A stretch of DNA of 64,000 nucleotides from Saprospiraceae bacterium (GCA_020848695.1 JADLHT010000014.1:1-64000), one strand, 5' to 3'; counted from the first letter of the stretch, positions 48,294 to 59,269 are shown. The notes: generated by a model from the sequence alone, not told the origin. Numbers and translations are program-made.

Positions 48294-49769
48294 TCAGGGA
48301 TTCTCAGTTTTTATTACCTCTTCAGTTTTCTTTACACGTGGCTTTATGAGTGCTAGTTCTCTATGATTTACAGAGTTTTCTGATTTTCCTTTGATTAGTT
48401 TCTTGCATTGTGCACTATTACAATTACATTTAAAACTTTCTGCTGTGTCATCTAGAAAACTTGAATAATCCAGAGTAAGTTCCTCTAATTTTTTTATAGG
48501 TCTGGACGCTATGACATTCAATCCATCATAATGGGTATTGGGAGAACAACTATGATTTTGTGGAGCCCACTCAGTAGGATTTTCATCCCAGAGACAATAG
48601 ACCTGATCACTGATTGGATAAGCGTATTGAGCAAAGTAACGTTTGTCTTCAGGTTCCCAGTGTTTCTTAACAAATCTCTTCGTCACAAATCTCTGTGATC
48701 TTTCTTCACCATAAAAAATAACCTGCCCTTTCTTAATATCCCTTGTGGCATAAATACCAAATCCACTGATTGAATTACCTTTTACTTCATAAAGTTTTTG
48801 TTTTCGCTGATGTCGGGCAATTCCTTCTTCAATGATTAATTTTAGGAATCCGGCCTGTCCTATTCCATCATAATGAAGTATGTAATCCGCTGAGCCTTCA
48901 TAACCCTTATTGTAAAACACAGAACAAGTAAAATTAATTTCTAGAAAATAGATTTCCCGATTCGCATTGACCCGAAAATCCATTCTTGCATATCCAACAC
49001 CGTTGAATGCTTTAAAGATCCTTTCTGCCGCATCTCTGAGTCCCAGTTCAAGCTCTAAATCATCGCAAGGCTTGTTTGATTCAGGATGAAGTTCGGATGT
49101 TTTTAAACTATACGTTTTATAAGTAAATCCTTCAGGAAATATATATTCAATCGGTGTAAAACTTAAGCACTCCTTTTCTTTTTGTGGATTGGCAACTACC
49201 AATACCGTAAATTCTCTTCCATCAATGCATTCTTCAATTAAAATTTCATCATACTCTTGAATTAATGAGTTGACCTTATTCGACAATTCTTCCACATTTG
49301 TACATCTGGATTGATGATCAATACCCAGACTATCTCCTGCCTTTAGGGGCTTAACAAACATCGGAAAGTTAACTTGTTGAATGGTTTCTGCAATTTGTTT
49401 AGGATCAGTTAGTTTGTAATATGTCGGCGTTTTAATTCCACAGCAATATGAAACATATTTCATTAGATCCTTAGGTGGATCATAAAGCTTACTGTTAGGC
49501 CCGGTGTATGGTAAATTCAAAAGCTCAAGACTATGAATTACGTCTATTGAGGGAACATCCCATTCAAGATAACCCTCACAAAGGTTGACATAGATGTCAT
49601 ATTTTTCTCTTGCAAGTTCCATAAGCTGACGATAGGTACTAAGCTTATTAAGAAAAACATGATGGACCTCTGTATCCGGTAATAGCTCATGAAGATATCT
49701 CGCGGGATCATAATTCTTATAGTCAACAGTTGATGAACTGTAATCAGCTTGTAATACACAGACTTTCAT
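48294..49769 (-). CDS. ATP-grasp (D-Ala-D-Ala ligase-like) domain fused to C-terminal SET/post-SET domain
   Basis: N-term LLNLPYTGPNSKLYDPPKDLMKYVSYCCGIKTPTYYKL...FPMFVKPLKAGDSLGIDHQSRC...GYARMDFRVNANREIYFLEINFTCS (ATP-grasp); C-term GFGIYATRDIKKGQVIF...NHSCSPNTHYDGLNVIASRPIKKLEELTLDYSSFL...CNCNSAQCKKLIKG (SET + post-SET). Confidence 0.88.
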   Translation of the reverse strand: MKVCVLQADYSSSTVDYKNYDPARYLHELLPDTEVHHVFLNKLSTYRQLMELAREKYDIYVNLCEGYLEWDVPSIDVIHSLELLNLPYTGPNSKLYDPPKDLMKYVSYCCGIKTPTYYKLTDPKQIAETIQQVNFPMFVKPLKAGDSLGIDHQSRCTNVEELSNKVNSLIQEYDEILIEECIDGREFTVLVVANPQKEKECLSFTPIEYIFPEGFTYKTYSLKTSELHPESNKPCDDLELELGLRDAAERIFKAFNGVGYARMDFRVNANREIYFLEINFTCSVFYNKGYEGSADYILHYDGIGQAGFLKLIIEEGIARHQRKQKLYEVKGNSISGFGIYATRDIKKGQVIFYGEERSQRFVTKRFVKKHWEPEDKRYFAQYAYPISDQVYCLWDENPTEWAPQNHSCSPNTHYDGLNVIASRPIKKLEELTLDYSSFLDDTAESFKCNCNSAQCKKLIKGKSENSVNHRELALIKPRVKKTEEVIKTENP

Positions 49770-50857
49770 AAGGAATTTCGGATTATTGCGTCATTCATAA
49801 TTTCAGAAATCAATTCCGTAAAACTTTTATTGTTAACTCTGAGGATGGCACCAATAGAAGTATAATTTTCATCTTCGCTTAATCCACATTGTGCGTTAGC
49901 TTCAAGTACAAAAAGCTTACCAGTTTGCTCATCCATTCTTATATCAATTCTAGTATATCCTGTTCCTTTTAAGGAAAGGAAGGTTTCAATACTCAATTTT
50001 TTTATAATCTGGTCAAGTTCAGATTCAGGGGGATTATAATTATATAAAAATTGATCATCGCCCAAAGAAGACTCTTCTTCATAAGTCTCCCATAATCGAT
50101 CGAAAGATAGAAATTGTTCGGTTATGGGAAGTGATTTATTGAATACTCTTTCTATAGAAGAATAATATATCATATTGTTTGGTTGACTGTAAGAGCCAAC
50201 CAACAAAGTAGTGAACTCTCTTCCCGGAATATATCGTTCAGCAAATACACCATCTACCATAAGATTCCACCCACGGTAGCCTTCATTTATTTTATTGATT
50301 ACTTGGATACACTCAGCTTCTGTTTCTACTACATTTATTGTACCTAGACCCATACTTCCTCCCGAAACTGCGGGTTTAAGAATAATGGGAGAACCCAATC
50401 TTTCAAAAATTCCTTTAATTGATGAACCATCAGCACGAACCACTTCCCATTCAGGTGTACTGATATTATGTTGATCAAACACCTTCTTCATTGGAATCTT
50501 GGAAGTTGTTATACTATAAAAATACTCTTTGGAACCGGTATAACACAGACCTTGTTTTTCTAACTCTCTTAATACCGATATTCCCGGTGCCTGATTGACC
50601 TCATCTCCATCACAAAGGTTAATTACTATTATTTTTCGGGTTAAGGAATCTTTTTTAATCTCCTGAATAATTGTCTGATAGTTAGTTAACAACACTTCTT
50701 TCCAGGTCCATTCTAGTTCAAGCTCTGAAAAAACCTTGCTATATTCTTTTATACTTTGAGCAAAGTCGTAATAGTAATTGATATTGGCATCTTCAGAAAC
50801 AATGGACGGAGCCAAAACATAACCATAATATCCTTCAAAAAGCTTACCGGGCTTCAC
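49766..50857 (-). CDS. ATP-grasp (D-Ala-D-Ala ligase-like) protein
   Basis: GLCYTGSKEYFYSITTSKIPMKKVFDQHNISTPEWEVV...GSPIILKPAVSGGSMGLGTINVV...GREFTTLLVG...GTGYTRIDIRMDEQTGKLFVLEANAQCGLS. Confidence 0.88.
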   Translation of the reverse strand: MKPGKLFEGYYGYVLAPSIVSEDANINYYYDFAQSIKEYSKVFSELELEWTWKEVLLTNYQTIIQEIKKDSLTRKIIVINLCDGDEVNQAPGISVLRELEKQGLCYTGSKEYFYSITTSKIPMKKVFDQHNISTPEWEVVRADGSSIKGIFERLGSPIILKPAVSGGSMGLGTINVVETEAECIQVINKINEGYRGWNLMVDGVFAERYIPGREFTTLLVGSYSQPNNMIYYSSIERVFNKSLPITEQFLSFDRLWETYEEESSLGDDQFLYNYNPPESELDQIIKKLSIETFLSLKGTGYTRIDIRMDEQTGKLFVLEANAQCGLSEDENYTSIGAILRVNNKSFTELISEIMNDAIIRNSL

Positions 50858-51347
50858 CTAGCTTTCTTTTGATATACTCATTGAGTCTATACTTTTCAAG
50901 TGCTTCGGTTTTCATAGAATGAGCACCTGCAATATATCGTTGACATTCTAAAGCACCACAATTACAAATAAATGGTTGTTCCATGTCCCATTCCGATGAA
51001 GGGTAGAAAAAACTAAGTTCTTCACCTTTATTTATTGGTTTTATTGCGGTTAAGCTAAGATCCTTCGTGTCAAGAAATACATTAGGATCACAACTATGGT
51101 TCATATATTGAAGAAAATCCGGATCAAGACTAAAGTGCTTGTTATCATCCATTTGGACAGTCAAATAAGTCGGTCGTGAAACGATGTTCTTAGACCTGAA
51201 CTGAAACATGAATTCTCCTTTTTTAAAATTTTTATTGGCAAAAAGTCCATGAGCATTGTTCTCATTAGCTTTTTTTAATTCAAAATTTTTTTCACAGAGT
51301 GCAACTTTTTCCCAGTGAAGATCTTTGGATAAAATGATCTGATCCAT
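50844..51347 (-). CDS. Stand-alone SET/post-SET domain protein
   Basis: AHGLFANKNFKKGEFMF, YMNHSCDPNVFLDTKDLSLTAIKPINKGEELSFFYPSSEWDMEQPFICNCGALECQRYIAG. Confidence 0.9.
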   Translation of the reverse strand: MDQIILSKDLHWEKVALCEKNFELKKANENNAHGLFANKNFKKGEFMFQFRSKNIVSRPTYLTVQMDDNKHFSLDPDFLQYMNHSCDPNVFLDTKDLSLTAIKPINKGEELSFFYPSSEWDMEQPFICNCGALECQRYIAGAHSMKTEALEKYRLNEYIKRKLGEAR

Positions 51348-51793
51348 GTAATGGTGGCTTTAATCATGTAAAGATGATATTATTTATTTAATCAGAAAAT
51401 ATTATATAGATTTTTTATATGATTTTTTAAACTATTTTATAACTTAAATACAAGCAATAGCTTGTTTAAAAATTAATTGATTGTATATTAATAAGTTATC
51501 CTATTTCCCGGAAGTCATTATTGGAAAGTTTGATCAATCGCTAAGCTTTTAATTGAGTGTGACCTCTGAACAAGCCAACAATATACCAAACGATCCAATC
51601 TAATCACCTTGAATAAGCTTCATAAGATGAGGACAGAAAGAACCTTTGGATCTTTAATTCTAATTTAGTTAGGCTTAAAGCGAAGATTGAATATTCTGTT
51701 ATAGATTTAGTTTAAAGCCCATCTGGGTGTATAACTCCCCCGTTTTTTGTACCAATAGTTCAGTAAGATAAGATAACTCTTATGAATAAGAAA

Positions 51794-54078
51794 TTAATAC
51801 AAGTGAACGAATTTTATTCTTTCGATAATTTTTTCAGATTTGATGATTTCTAAATAGTAAACACCATTGTTTAGTGTTGAGATATCAATAACTCCTTGCA
51901 GTTTAATTAATTTATCACGCAATACAAGCTGACCGTTAGTGTTATAAATAGTATAGATTTCACCTTGAGTAAATCCTCCACCACCAATTTTGGAAAGGAT
52001 CAGACTTGATTTAGTTTTTGCTAAAAGATAATTTTTGAGAATCTTTGTATAATTATTAATTACTCCTGAAAATAGGTCTCCTTTTGATGTATAAATACCA
52101 TCATAAGCAAGATTCAACACAGTCTTATCTCCTGGATTCAAAATAGCGGATTGTATATACCTGTAATCTTGATCCTCCGGCAAGATACCCGATTCATCTT
52201 CTGTAACTGTTCTGCCTATATCATAACTGATGAATGGGACAGGTGATCCATTTGACCAGGCGTTATATCCAACAATTTTATTATCATCCAGTACATAAAT
52301 TTTTTATGGAAATCCGTCAAAATAATCTGCCAACAAATCAAATCCTCCGGTTGTATTACTAATAAATGTTCCATACTTTTTCATTGGATTGCGACCCGAG
52401 ATAATATATCTGTTATCGGCTAGTTGCTTAATTTCGCTAACAAATTCAAAATCCTTGAATCGTGCATCAACTTCCCAACTCATCCCCTGGTCTCTGCTTA
52501 TTAGAATAGAAGAAAAAGGCAGCATAGAAATTTGATCAGAATATACCAACCAGTGATTAAAATTATCCACAAGAATTTCAAAATCAAGATTTGGTCCATG
52601 TCCGGAAGTTACGAATGCTTTTATTTCTTTCCATGTATATCCACCATCGGATGAATGAAATAGGTAATGCTTAATTGGGAATATTTTTGGAGTAGATTTA
52701 GCTGCTAAAAATAAATCATTCTTATTGTTGTAAAAATGGAGAGGTTCAATGTCCTTGTTATCTAATATAGAAGTATAGATTTTTTTCCAGCTATTTAATT
52801 CACTATCGTGTAGATATATTTCTTTATTGACCCGTGCTATTGCCTCATTTTCTTTGTTTATCCCAACGCTATTAAAGCTTAAATTTTGCCAGTCCTGACC
52901 ATTGTTATTGCTCTCGAGATAAGTATAATTGTCAATATTTTCGCAGGGTCGAAAGCAATAGAGTGAATTCTTTTTATTCTTCTTAAGGTTAACAAAATTA
53001 TCCCGGTTAAGATCAAGAACAAGTTCTCTCCAATATTGATATTTAGGAGTAAAATAATACACCACAGCTTGACCACAATTATCTCCGTGACTGATCATTG
53101 CATTTAAGCTATCCTTAAAATAATAGATTCTGTCATATTCCGTAATATTGCTACTAAATTCTCTTGCTGGCAAATTCTTACTTAATTTATAACACTTGAT
53201 CCAATCATTTTCAACACCCCCATTATTCATATAAACTCCTTTATATGTTATTGTAAAAATCTGATCACTAGGATTGGTAAAAAAAGAATAATATTTTTCG
53301 ATTTCCAAATTTGAATCAATGACACAATTAATAAAGGAATATGGATTATTAGCTTTAGAACAATAAATTAACTGTTTTCCAAGTTTGGTGCTTTTATAAA
53401 AAATATTTCCCCCAACAGTAATAATTATTTCTTTTTGATTGATATCAGCCTTGAATGATGAATATAATGTCGATTCTTTTGTAAATGTATTTAACTTAAA
53501 TATCTTAATTGAGGCCCCCGAATTTCTAGTAACAATATAATTATTAACTATTGAATAAAAAAACTAGCGACAATTGATGAATTATTGAAACTAATTAATA
53601 CGTCCGATGAATTAACTTGCCAATAAGAATTAACATTATAAACTCCTTTCGTCCCAATTACAAAAATATTTCCGTCATGGTCAAACTTTAGATTATTATA
53701 ATTAAAAGAAAAACCAGGTATTCTTCTAAACCCTCCATCTTCGTAGACTAATCTTGTACAACTTCCAGAACACCATCCGCAATAAACTTTATTTTCAATC
53801 TGCTTAAAATATTTATTATTTATACTTGATAAGAATTTCTCTGGAATTTCCAAACTCAATTCAGTCCAATTAGATCCACTATCTTTAGAAAAAAAGATAT
53901 AATGGGAGTTCTTTGCACTTACAAATAAATTGCCTTCATTACTAATGATTAGATCTCCAACTTCAAAAATGGGGTTATTTATAGATTTTATCCAAGAATC
54001 TTGAGCAGAAATTGGATTTAAATATAAAATAAAGAAAAAATAATAAACGACTAGTGATTTCTTAATTTCCTTCTCCAT
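51794..54078 (-). pseudogene. Disrupted secreted BNR/YCF48-like protein with T9SS C-terminal domain (track fragments 53548-54093, 52304-53308, 51794-52183)
   Basis: Hand translation: fragment 1 ends ...SIVASFFIQ* at a 7-A run (fwd ~53555-53564). A one-base change there joins it to SFFYSIVNNYIVTRNSGASIKIF..., which stays open into the 52304-53308 ORF. That ORF ends DGFP* at an in-frame TAA (52304-52306), after which the same frame continues KIYVLDDNKIVGYNAWSNG... into the T9SS CTD ORF. Confidence 0.75.
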
Positions 54079-54739
54079 CACAAATACAAGCATAGTTTAC
54101 TCTTACATTAATTTCTGCATTGAAACATGGAGTTCCTCCTGATGAACAAGAGCCACCGTAACTTTGTAGAAATACTTGATAACTATAAACACCTGCCTTA
54201 ACAGTAGAACTATTATAACAATAGGGCCTAGCGTTATAAACTTTATTTCTAATATCATCCAGTATGTCATTTTGTAAAGTTACATCAGTATAGTTGTGAA
54301 TGGATCCAGCAGATGTTCCATTACATGTATACGTTATACAATCTTCATCTAAACAATAAAAAAAAAGGATTAACATCAAAAGGATCAAGAGAACTAAGGG
54401 CTATTACAGTTTCAGTTGTACAGCAAGGAGATGGATTACAATCCCAACTTCTGGCTGGACATTTATTTAGTTGATTGTTTAGTTCCGTTATAAAAGCCGA
54501 TATAAATCCGCTAATGTTTACATAAGAACAAGGATCCATATCAGCTTGGGTACAGGATAAAAATGACTCTGGCTCGTTGATCAGATTGCCTAATTCTTTG
54601 CTATCCGAATCGGAACTGATCTGAGCATTCATTGAAGCACAAAAGAAGTAGAAAGTGATGATTAAAATAATCGGTGATGTTCTCAACAACTTTGTATAAT
54701 TTTTAATACTTAAGTTGTCTGTTGTTTGTTGTTTTTCAT
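54062..54739 (-). pseudogene. Disrupted (or phase-off) secreted cysteine-rich protein gene (track fragments 54345-54689 and 54062-54388)
   Basis: The two ORFs join (...DVNPFF/YCLDEDCITYTC...) if the 9-A run at ~54358-54366 is changed by one base. The only nearby ATG (54737-54739) is out of frame by one heptamer relative to the signal peptide LLRTSPIILIITFYFFCASMNAQ. Confidence 0.65.
54714..54734. repeat. Degenerate heptanucleotide repeat GTTGTCT-GTTGTTT-GTTGTTT adjoining a start codon
   Basis: Direct reading: three 7-bp units immediately downstream (in gene sense) of the ATG at 54737-54739. Confidence 0.7.
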
Positions 54740-55061
54740 ATTAAAAGGTGTTTAATATATTAAGAGCATTTGCTAACTTAGCAGATATTTAGTTCTTTAC
54801 TTACCATTTATTTATTATTAACCTGGCATTAACAAATCAAAAAGACATATAATTCATCGATTATGAGAATCATTCAGGTTCATTCTAAATCTGATTAACT
54901 TAGTGAATAAACTTACTCCTTCATTCTTGCTATTCTCACCGTTAATAGCTAAAAAATTTATCCTCTGAATTAGTTTGGATATATCAATCATGGTTTTTGA
55001 ACTTTTTTGTACTAAATTCCCTTAATGTAGTCATAATTTCATTTTTAACTAACTTTGGGTC

Positions 55062-55415
55062 ATGTTATTACAGTTTTTTAAATCTAAAATTCATAGGGCT
55101 ACTGTTACACAAGCCAACTTACATTATGTTGGTAGTATAACCATTGATGAAGAACTTATGGATGCTGCAAATCTTTATGAAGGGGAAAAGGTTCAAATTG
55201 TCAATAACAATAACGGTGAGCGCTTCGAAACCTATGTAATTAAAGGAGAGAAAGGATCTCAAATGATCTGCCTGAATGGCGCTGCAGCGAGAAAAGCTGA
55301 AGTCGGCGATATCATCATTATTATATCTTATGCAATTATGACACCTGAGGAAGCTAAATCTTTCAGCCCTATTTCAGTTTTTGTTGACGAAAACAACAAG
55401 ATTAAAAACCTTTAA
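55062..55415 (+). CDS. panD: Aspartate 1-decarboxylase
   Basis: [43 protein letters not shown]...; G-S self-cleavage site in HYVGSITID. Confidence 0.95.
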   Translation: MLLQFFKSKIHRATVTQANLHYVGSITIDEELMDAANLYEGEKVQIVNNNNGERFETYVIKGEKGSQMICLNGAAARKAEVGDIIIIISYAIMTPEEAKSFSPISVFVDENNKIKNL

Positions 55416-55417
55416 TT

Positions 55418-56461
55418 TTGTCTTCGACAATCCGGCAGCTCCTGCAATTCGTCCTTTTCCTGGCTATAGGAGTCGGTATAATGTATTGGGTATATCTTAA
55501 ACAAGATGCATCTTATCAGGCCTATTGCTTGCAGAATGGTATTTCACAAGATAACTGTAATCTGCTTGTAAAACTATGGAATGACCTCCTGAATGTTAAA
55601 CCAGTTTTTATTTTAATAATTTTTGGAGCATTTCTACTCAGCAATTATTTCCGTTCACTTCGATGGAGAATAATGTTGGAATCCATCGATTACAAAGTAG
55701 AAGGAGTTAATTCGATAGGAAGTATTTTAGTTGGCTATCTGGCAAATCTAGGACTTCCAAGAAGCGGCGAAGTTATTCGAGCCGCACTGCTTACAAGATA
55801 TGAAAAAGTACCGATAACAGTATCCGTAGGTACTGTGTTATTGGATCGTTTGATTGATCTGCTTTCTATGTGCTGTATCGTAGTTTTTACCATCCTGACT
55901 CAGTATGAAACTTTCTTGAGATTTCATCGGGATCATCTTTCAAACATTCCCATTTTTCAACAAATTATCATCCCTCTATTGTCTATTTTGTTACTTATAA
56001 TTATTTATACCACAAGAGAGAAATGGAAAAACTTTTCAATAGTTAAACAAATTATTCAAAAGTTGAAAGGATTTTTAGTTGGCTTGCTTGCCATTCGCAA
56101 AATTAGAAACAAATCAGTTTTCATATTCTACACAGTAATGATCTGGTTTTGGTTTTTTGTTATGATGTATGCTTCCCTCCAATCTTTTGCTCCAACTGCA
56201 CATTTAAGCATTTCAACAGCTTTGGTTATCTACGTTTTTGGCTCAATGGGAATGCTGGTACCAACTCCCGGTGGCATGGGTTCATATCATTTTTTAGTTA
56301 TTCTCGCTCTTTCTTATTTTGAAATTCAGGAAGTCGAAGCTTTTTCTTTTGCAAATATTTCATTCTTTGCGGCACAATTTGCCAACAATATTGTTTTAGG
56401 TATAGGAGCCATGCTTGTTTTGTATTTTTACAATAGAAAGAAACCTATTCAAAACCATTGA
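55418..56461 (+). CDS. Lysylphosphatidylglycerol synthase TM region / UPF0104-like flippase family membrane protein
   Basis: FLLSNYFRSLRWRIMLESIDYKVEGVNSIGSILVGYLANLGLPRSGEVIRAALLTRYEKVPITVSVGTVLLDRLIDLL; PTPGGMGSYHFLV. Confidence 0.88.
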   Translation: MSSTIRQLLQFVLFLAIGVGIMYWVYLKQDASYQAYCLQNGISQDNCNLLVKLWNDLLNVKPVFILIIFGAFLLSNYFRSLRWRIMLESIDYKVEGVNSIGSILVGYLANLGLPRSGEVIRAALLTRYEKVPITVSVGTVLLDRLIDLLSMCCIVVFTILTQYETFLRFHRDHLSNIPIFQQIIIPLLSILLLIIIYTTREKWKNFSIVKQIIQKLKGFLVGLLAIRKIRNKSVFIFYTVMIWFWFFVMMYASLQSFAPTAHLSISTALVIYVFGSMGMLVPTPGGMGSYHFLVILALSYFEIQEVEAFSFANISFFAAQFANNIVLGIGAMLVLYFYNRKKPIQNH

Positions 56462-56465
56462 GAAT

Positions 56466-57260
56466 ATGAATCTACAGCTAAAAGAAATTATACAATATCT
56501 TGAAGAGATTGCGCCACTTCCTCTTCAGGAACCGTATGACAATTCAGGACTTATCTGCGGTAATGCTGAGTGGATGATTGATTCTGCAATTATCTCTCTG
56601 GATGCAACTGAAGCTGTAATTGATGAAGCGATTCGTACTAAAGCGAATCTTGTAATTAGCCATCACCCAATTATTTTCAAAGGATTGAAGACCATTCAGG
56701 GCACTCATTATGTAGAGCGTGCAATCATAAAAGCCATTAAAAACGATATAGCTCTTTATTCTATTCATACCAATTTGGATAATGTATTATCTAACGGAGT
56801 AAATCAGCAGATTGCACGAAGAATAGGATTGAAGAACTATCGTATTCTGCTTCCAAAATCTATTTCATCTCCCGAAACAGGTGCAGGATTGATAGGAGAA
56901 TTCGAAAACCCAATTGAAATATCTTCCTTCCTGGAATTAATAAAATCTCGCTTTCATAGCCCGGTATTAAAGCATACAGAATTGTTGAAAACTTCTGTTA
57001 GAAAGCTTGCGCTTTGTGGAGGATCTGGTTCGTTTTTAACATCGGCAGCCATACGGGAAGGTGCAGATGTTTATCTTAGTGCAGATTTTAAGTATCATGA
57101 ATTTTTTGAAGCGAATAATCAAATTGTTCTTATCGATATGGGACATTATGAGAGCGAGCAATATACAACAGAACTTTTATTTGAGCTGATTTCTGAAAAA
57201 TATCCTAATTTTGCAGCCCACTGTACAAAAACGGTTACAAATCCTGTACAATATTTCTAA
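56466..57260 (+). CDS. Nif3-like dinuclear metal-binding protein
   Basis: MNLQLKEIIQYLEEIAPLPLQEPYDNSGLICGN, LVISHHPIIFKGLKTI, YSIHTNLDNVLSNGVNQQIARRIG; ATG at 56466 preferred over track start 56415. Confidence 0.92.
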   Translation: MNLQLKEIIQYLEEIAPLPLQEPYDNSGLICGNAEWMIDSAIISLDATEAVIDEAIRTKANLVISHHPIIFKGLKTIQGTHYVERAIIKAIKNDIALYSIHTNLDNVLSNGVNQQIARRIGLKNYRILLPKSISSPETGAGLIGEFENPIEISSFLELIKSRFHSPVLKHTELLKTSVRKLALCGGSGSFLTSAAIREGADVYLSADFKYHEFFEANNQIVLIDMGHYESEQYTTELLFELISEKYPNFAAHCTKTVTNPVQYF

Positions 57261-57263
57261 AAT

Positions 57264-58022
57264 ATGGCAAAAACAACAGTAGAAACAGAAATCCCTATCT
57301 CCGTCAAGTTGAAGCAATTATTTGAATTGCAACTTATTGATTCTGAAATAGATAAGATCAAAGTACTAAAAGGAGAATTGCCCATGATCGTAAGCGATTT
57401 GGAGGACGAAATCAGCGGATTAACAATTCGTCAAAATAAGTTATTAGCCGGAGTTTCAGATCTTGAAAAAGAGATTGGAAACTTTAAAACATCAGCCAAA
57501 ACGTCTGAAGATACAATAAAGAAATATGAAAAACAGCTTGATGGGGTTAAAAATAATCGGGAGTACGATGCATTAACAAAAGAAATAAATATGCAACGTC
57601 TTGAAATTCAGCTACTTGATAAAAGAAAGAAAGATGTTGATGAGCAGATTAAAATAAAGAAACAAAATCTTGACGGATTAAAGGATCGTTTAAAATCAAA
57701 GCAGGCTGAAATGGAAGAGAAAAAAGCTGAGCTTGAGAAGATTATAGAAAAAACAGATAAAGAAGAGAATACCTTAAAAAATAAATCCGATAAAGGTCGT
57801 AAGAAAATTGAATCAAGACTTCTCCATGCCTATGACACGATTAGAAAAAGATATAGAAATGGTCTTGCAGTTGTTACCGTCAAAAGAAATGCTTGCGGCG
57901 GATGCTTTAATCAAATACCTCCTCAGGTACAATTAGAGATCGGCTTGAATAAAAAGATTATTGCCTGTGAACATTGTGGTCGGGTTCTTGTAGATGAATT
58001 GATTCTTTCCGTAGAAGATTAA
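57264..58022 (+). CDS. Coiled-coil zinc-ribbon (C4-type) protein
   Basis: Coiled-coil then NACGGCFNQIPPQVQLEIGLNKKIIACEHCGRVLV: C4-type zinc ribbon family. Confidence 0.9.
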   Translation: MAKTTVETEIPISVKLKQLFELQLIDSEIDKIKVLKGELPMIVSDLEDEISGLTIRQNKLLAGVSDLEKEIGNFKTSAKTSEDTIKKYEKQLDGVKNNREYDALTKEINMQRLEIQLLDKRKKDVDEQIKIKKQNLDGLKDRLKSKQAEMEEKKAELEKIIEKTDKEENTLKNKSDKGRKKIESRLLHAYDTIRKRYRNGLAVVTVKRNACGGCFNQIPPQVQLEIGLNKKIIACEHCGRVLVDELILSVED

Positions 58023-58220
58023 ATTTTCTACTTTAAGAATAAAGACCTCGATTACAAATAAATCATCGACTTTTTTTAGTAGAGCCAAACGAGTTGGTCG
58101 AAAGCGGAAATCAATAGCATTTGGTTCATAATCAAGAAATTTGGTTTTATACAAAATCAAGAATTCGCCTAAATATTTCATTTTCCTATTTTTGTAATTA
58201 TTATTTACAAAAGCTTTGAT

Positions 58221-58829
58221 ATGAATCAATTTAAGAGATATCGTGGTGAGCCAGTGAGATTGTACGATCTTATGGATTCATTTATAGTGATATGTCCAAA
58301 ATGTAATGGCAAGGCAGAAGTCAGTATCCCCCATCAGTTTGATTATAAGCATGGAATATTAAAGTGCACAGATTGTCATTTCTCAGAAAAAGCAATAGAT
58401 AAAATATATTACAAATTGTCCGGAAAGGTAAACTGCATAAATTGTAGAACATTTCTAAATATATCTGAATTAGCAGAATTTAAAAGTATTCCATCCTATG
58501 TTAATATCTCTTGTAACAGTTGTAATATTATTAATAAAGTAAGCGGAGAATGGGAGCCATTTCAAAAGAAATACAATAATTCAGGAATTATTGATCCGGT
58601 GTTTGGATTACAATTGTGGTATCAGGAACAAGTTAAAAATCATGTCCTTTGGGCATATAATGCTAAACACCTGTCAGAAATAAAAAATTATGTTGAATCA
58701 ACATTAAGAGAGCGGTCAACGGATATTTTTAAAATGACAATGGTAGAGAAGCTTCCCAATTTTATTAAGCTCTCTAAAAACCGAACAGAGGTCCTAAATG
58801 CAATTGAGAGAATGGAAGCAGCTAAATAA
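58221..58829 (+). CDS. Zinc-finger-like hypothetical protein
   Basis: CPKCNGKAEVSIPHQFDYKHGILKCTDCHF ... NCINCRTF ... SCNSCN Cys pairs. Confidence 0.7.
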   Translation: MNQFKRYRGEPVRLYDLMDSFIVICPKCNGKAEVSIPHQFDYKHGILKCTDCHFSEKAIDKIYYKLSGKVNCINCRTFLNISELAEFKSIPSYVNISCNSCNIINKVSGEWEPFQKKYNNSGIIDPVFGLQLWYQEQVKNHVLWAYNAKHLSEIKNYVESTLRERSTDIFKMTMVEKLPNFIKLSKNRTEVLNAIERMEAAK

Positions 58830-58960
58830 ATTTAAGTTACTCAACTATATTGAAATAGGTAATTTTGAGACGTTAATAATTTGAGCCGTGGTTAAGTACT
58901 GAAGATCATATTATTAAAGTAATAAAAATTAATAATATTGCTAAATCTACAGAATAGAAT

Positions 58961-59269
58961 ATGACTAAGGAGCAAGAATTATATATCGAAATCGGAAAAA
59001 AATTTGAAAGTTCTGAGCAAAGTCAAATGTTTGGAAAACCTTGTTTCAAAATTAGAGGGAAAGCTTTTATTAGTTTTTTCCAGAATGCTATGGTATTCAA
59101 ATTATCCGGGACAGTTCACACCGAAGCATTACACTTAAATGGTTCACAATTGTTTGATCCATCTGGAAAAAACAGACCCATGAAAGAATGGATTCAGATT
59201 CCATTTCAACACAAAGACAGCTGGTATAAGTTTGCAAAAGAAGCTTTAACCTATGTATCGGCAAAGTAA
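58961..59269 (+). CDS. TfoX/YjbR-like small protein
   Basis: 102 aa; MFGKPCFKIRGKAFISFFQNAMVFKLSG, KEWIQIPFQHKDSWYKFAKEAL. Confidence 0.6.
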   Translation: MTKEQELYIEIGKKFESSEQSQMFGKPCFKIRGKAFISFFQNAMVFKLSGTVHTEALHLNGSQLFDPSGKNRPMKEWIQIPFQHKDSWYKFAKEALTYVSAK

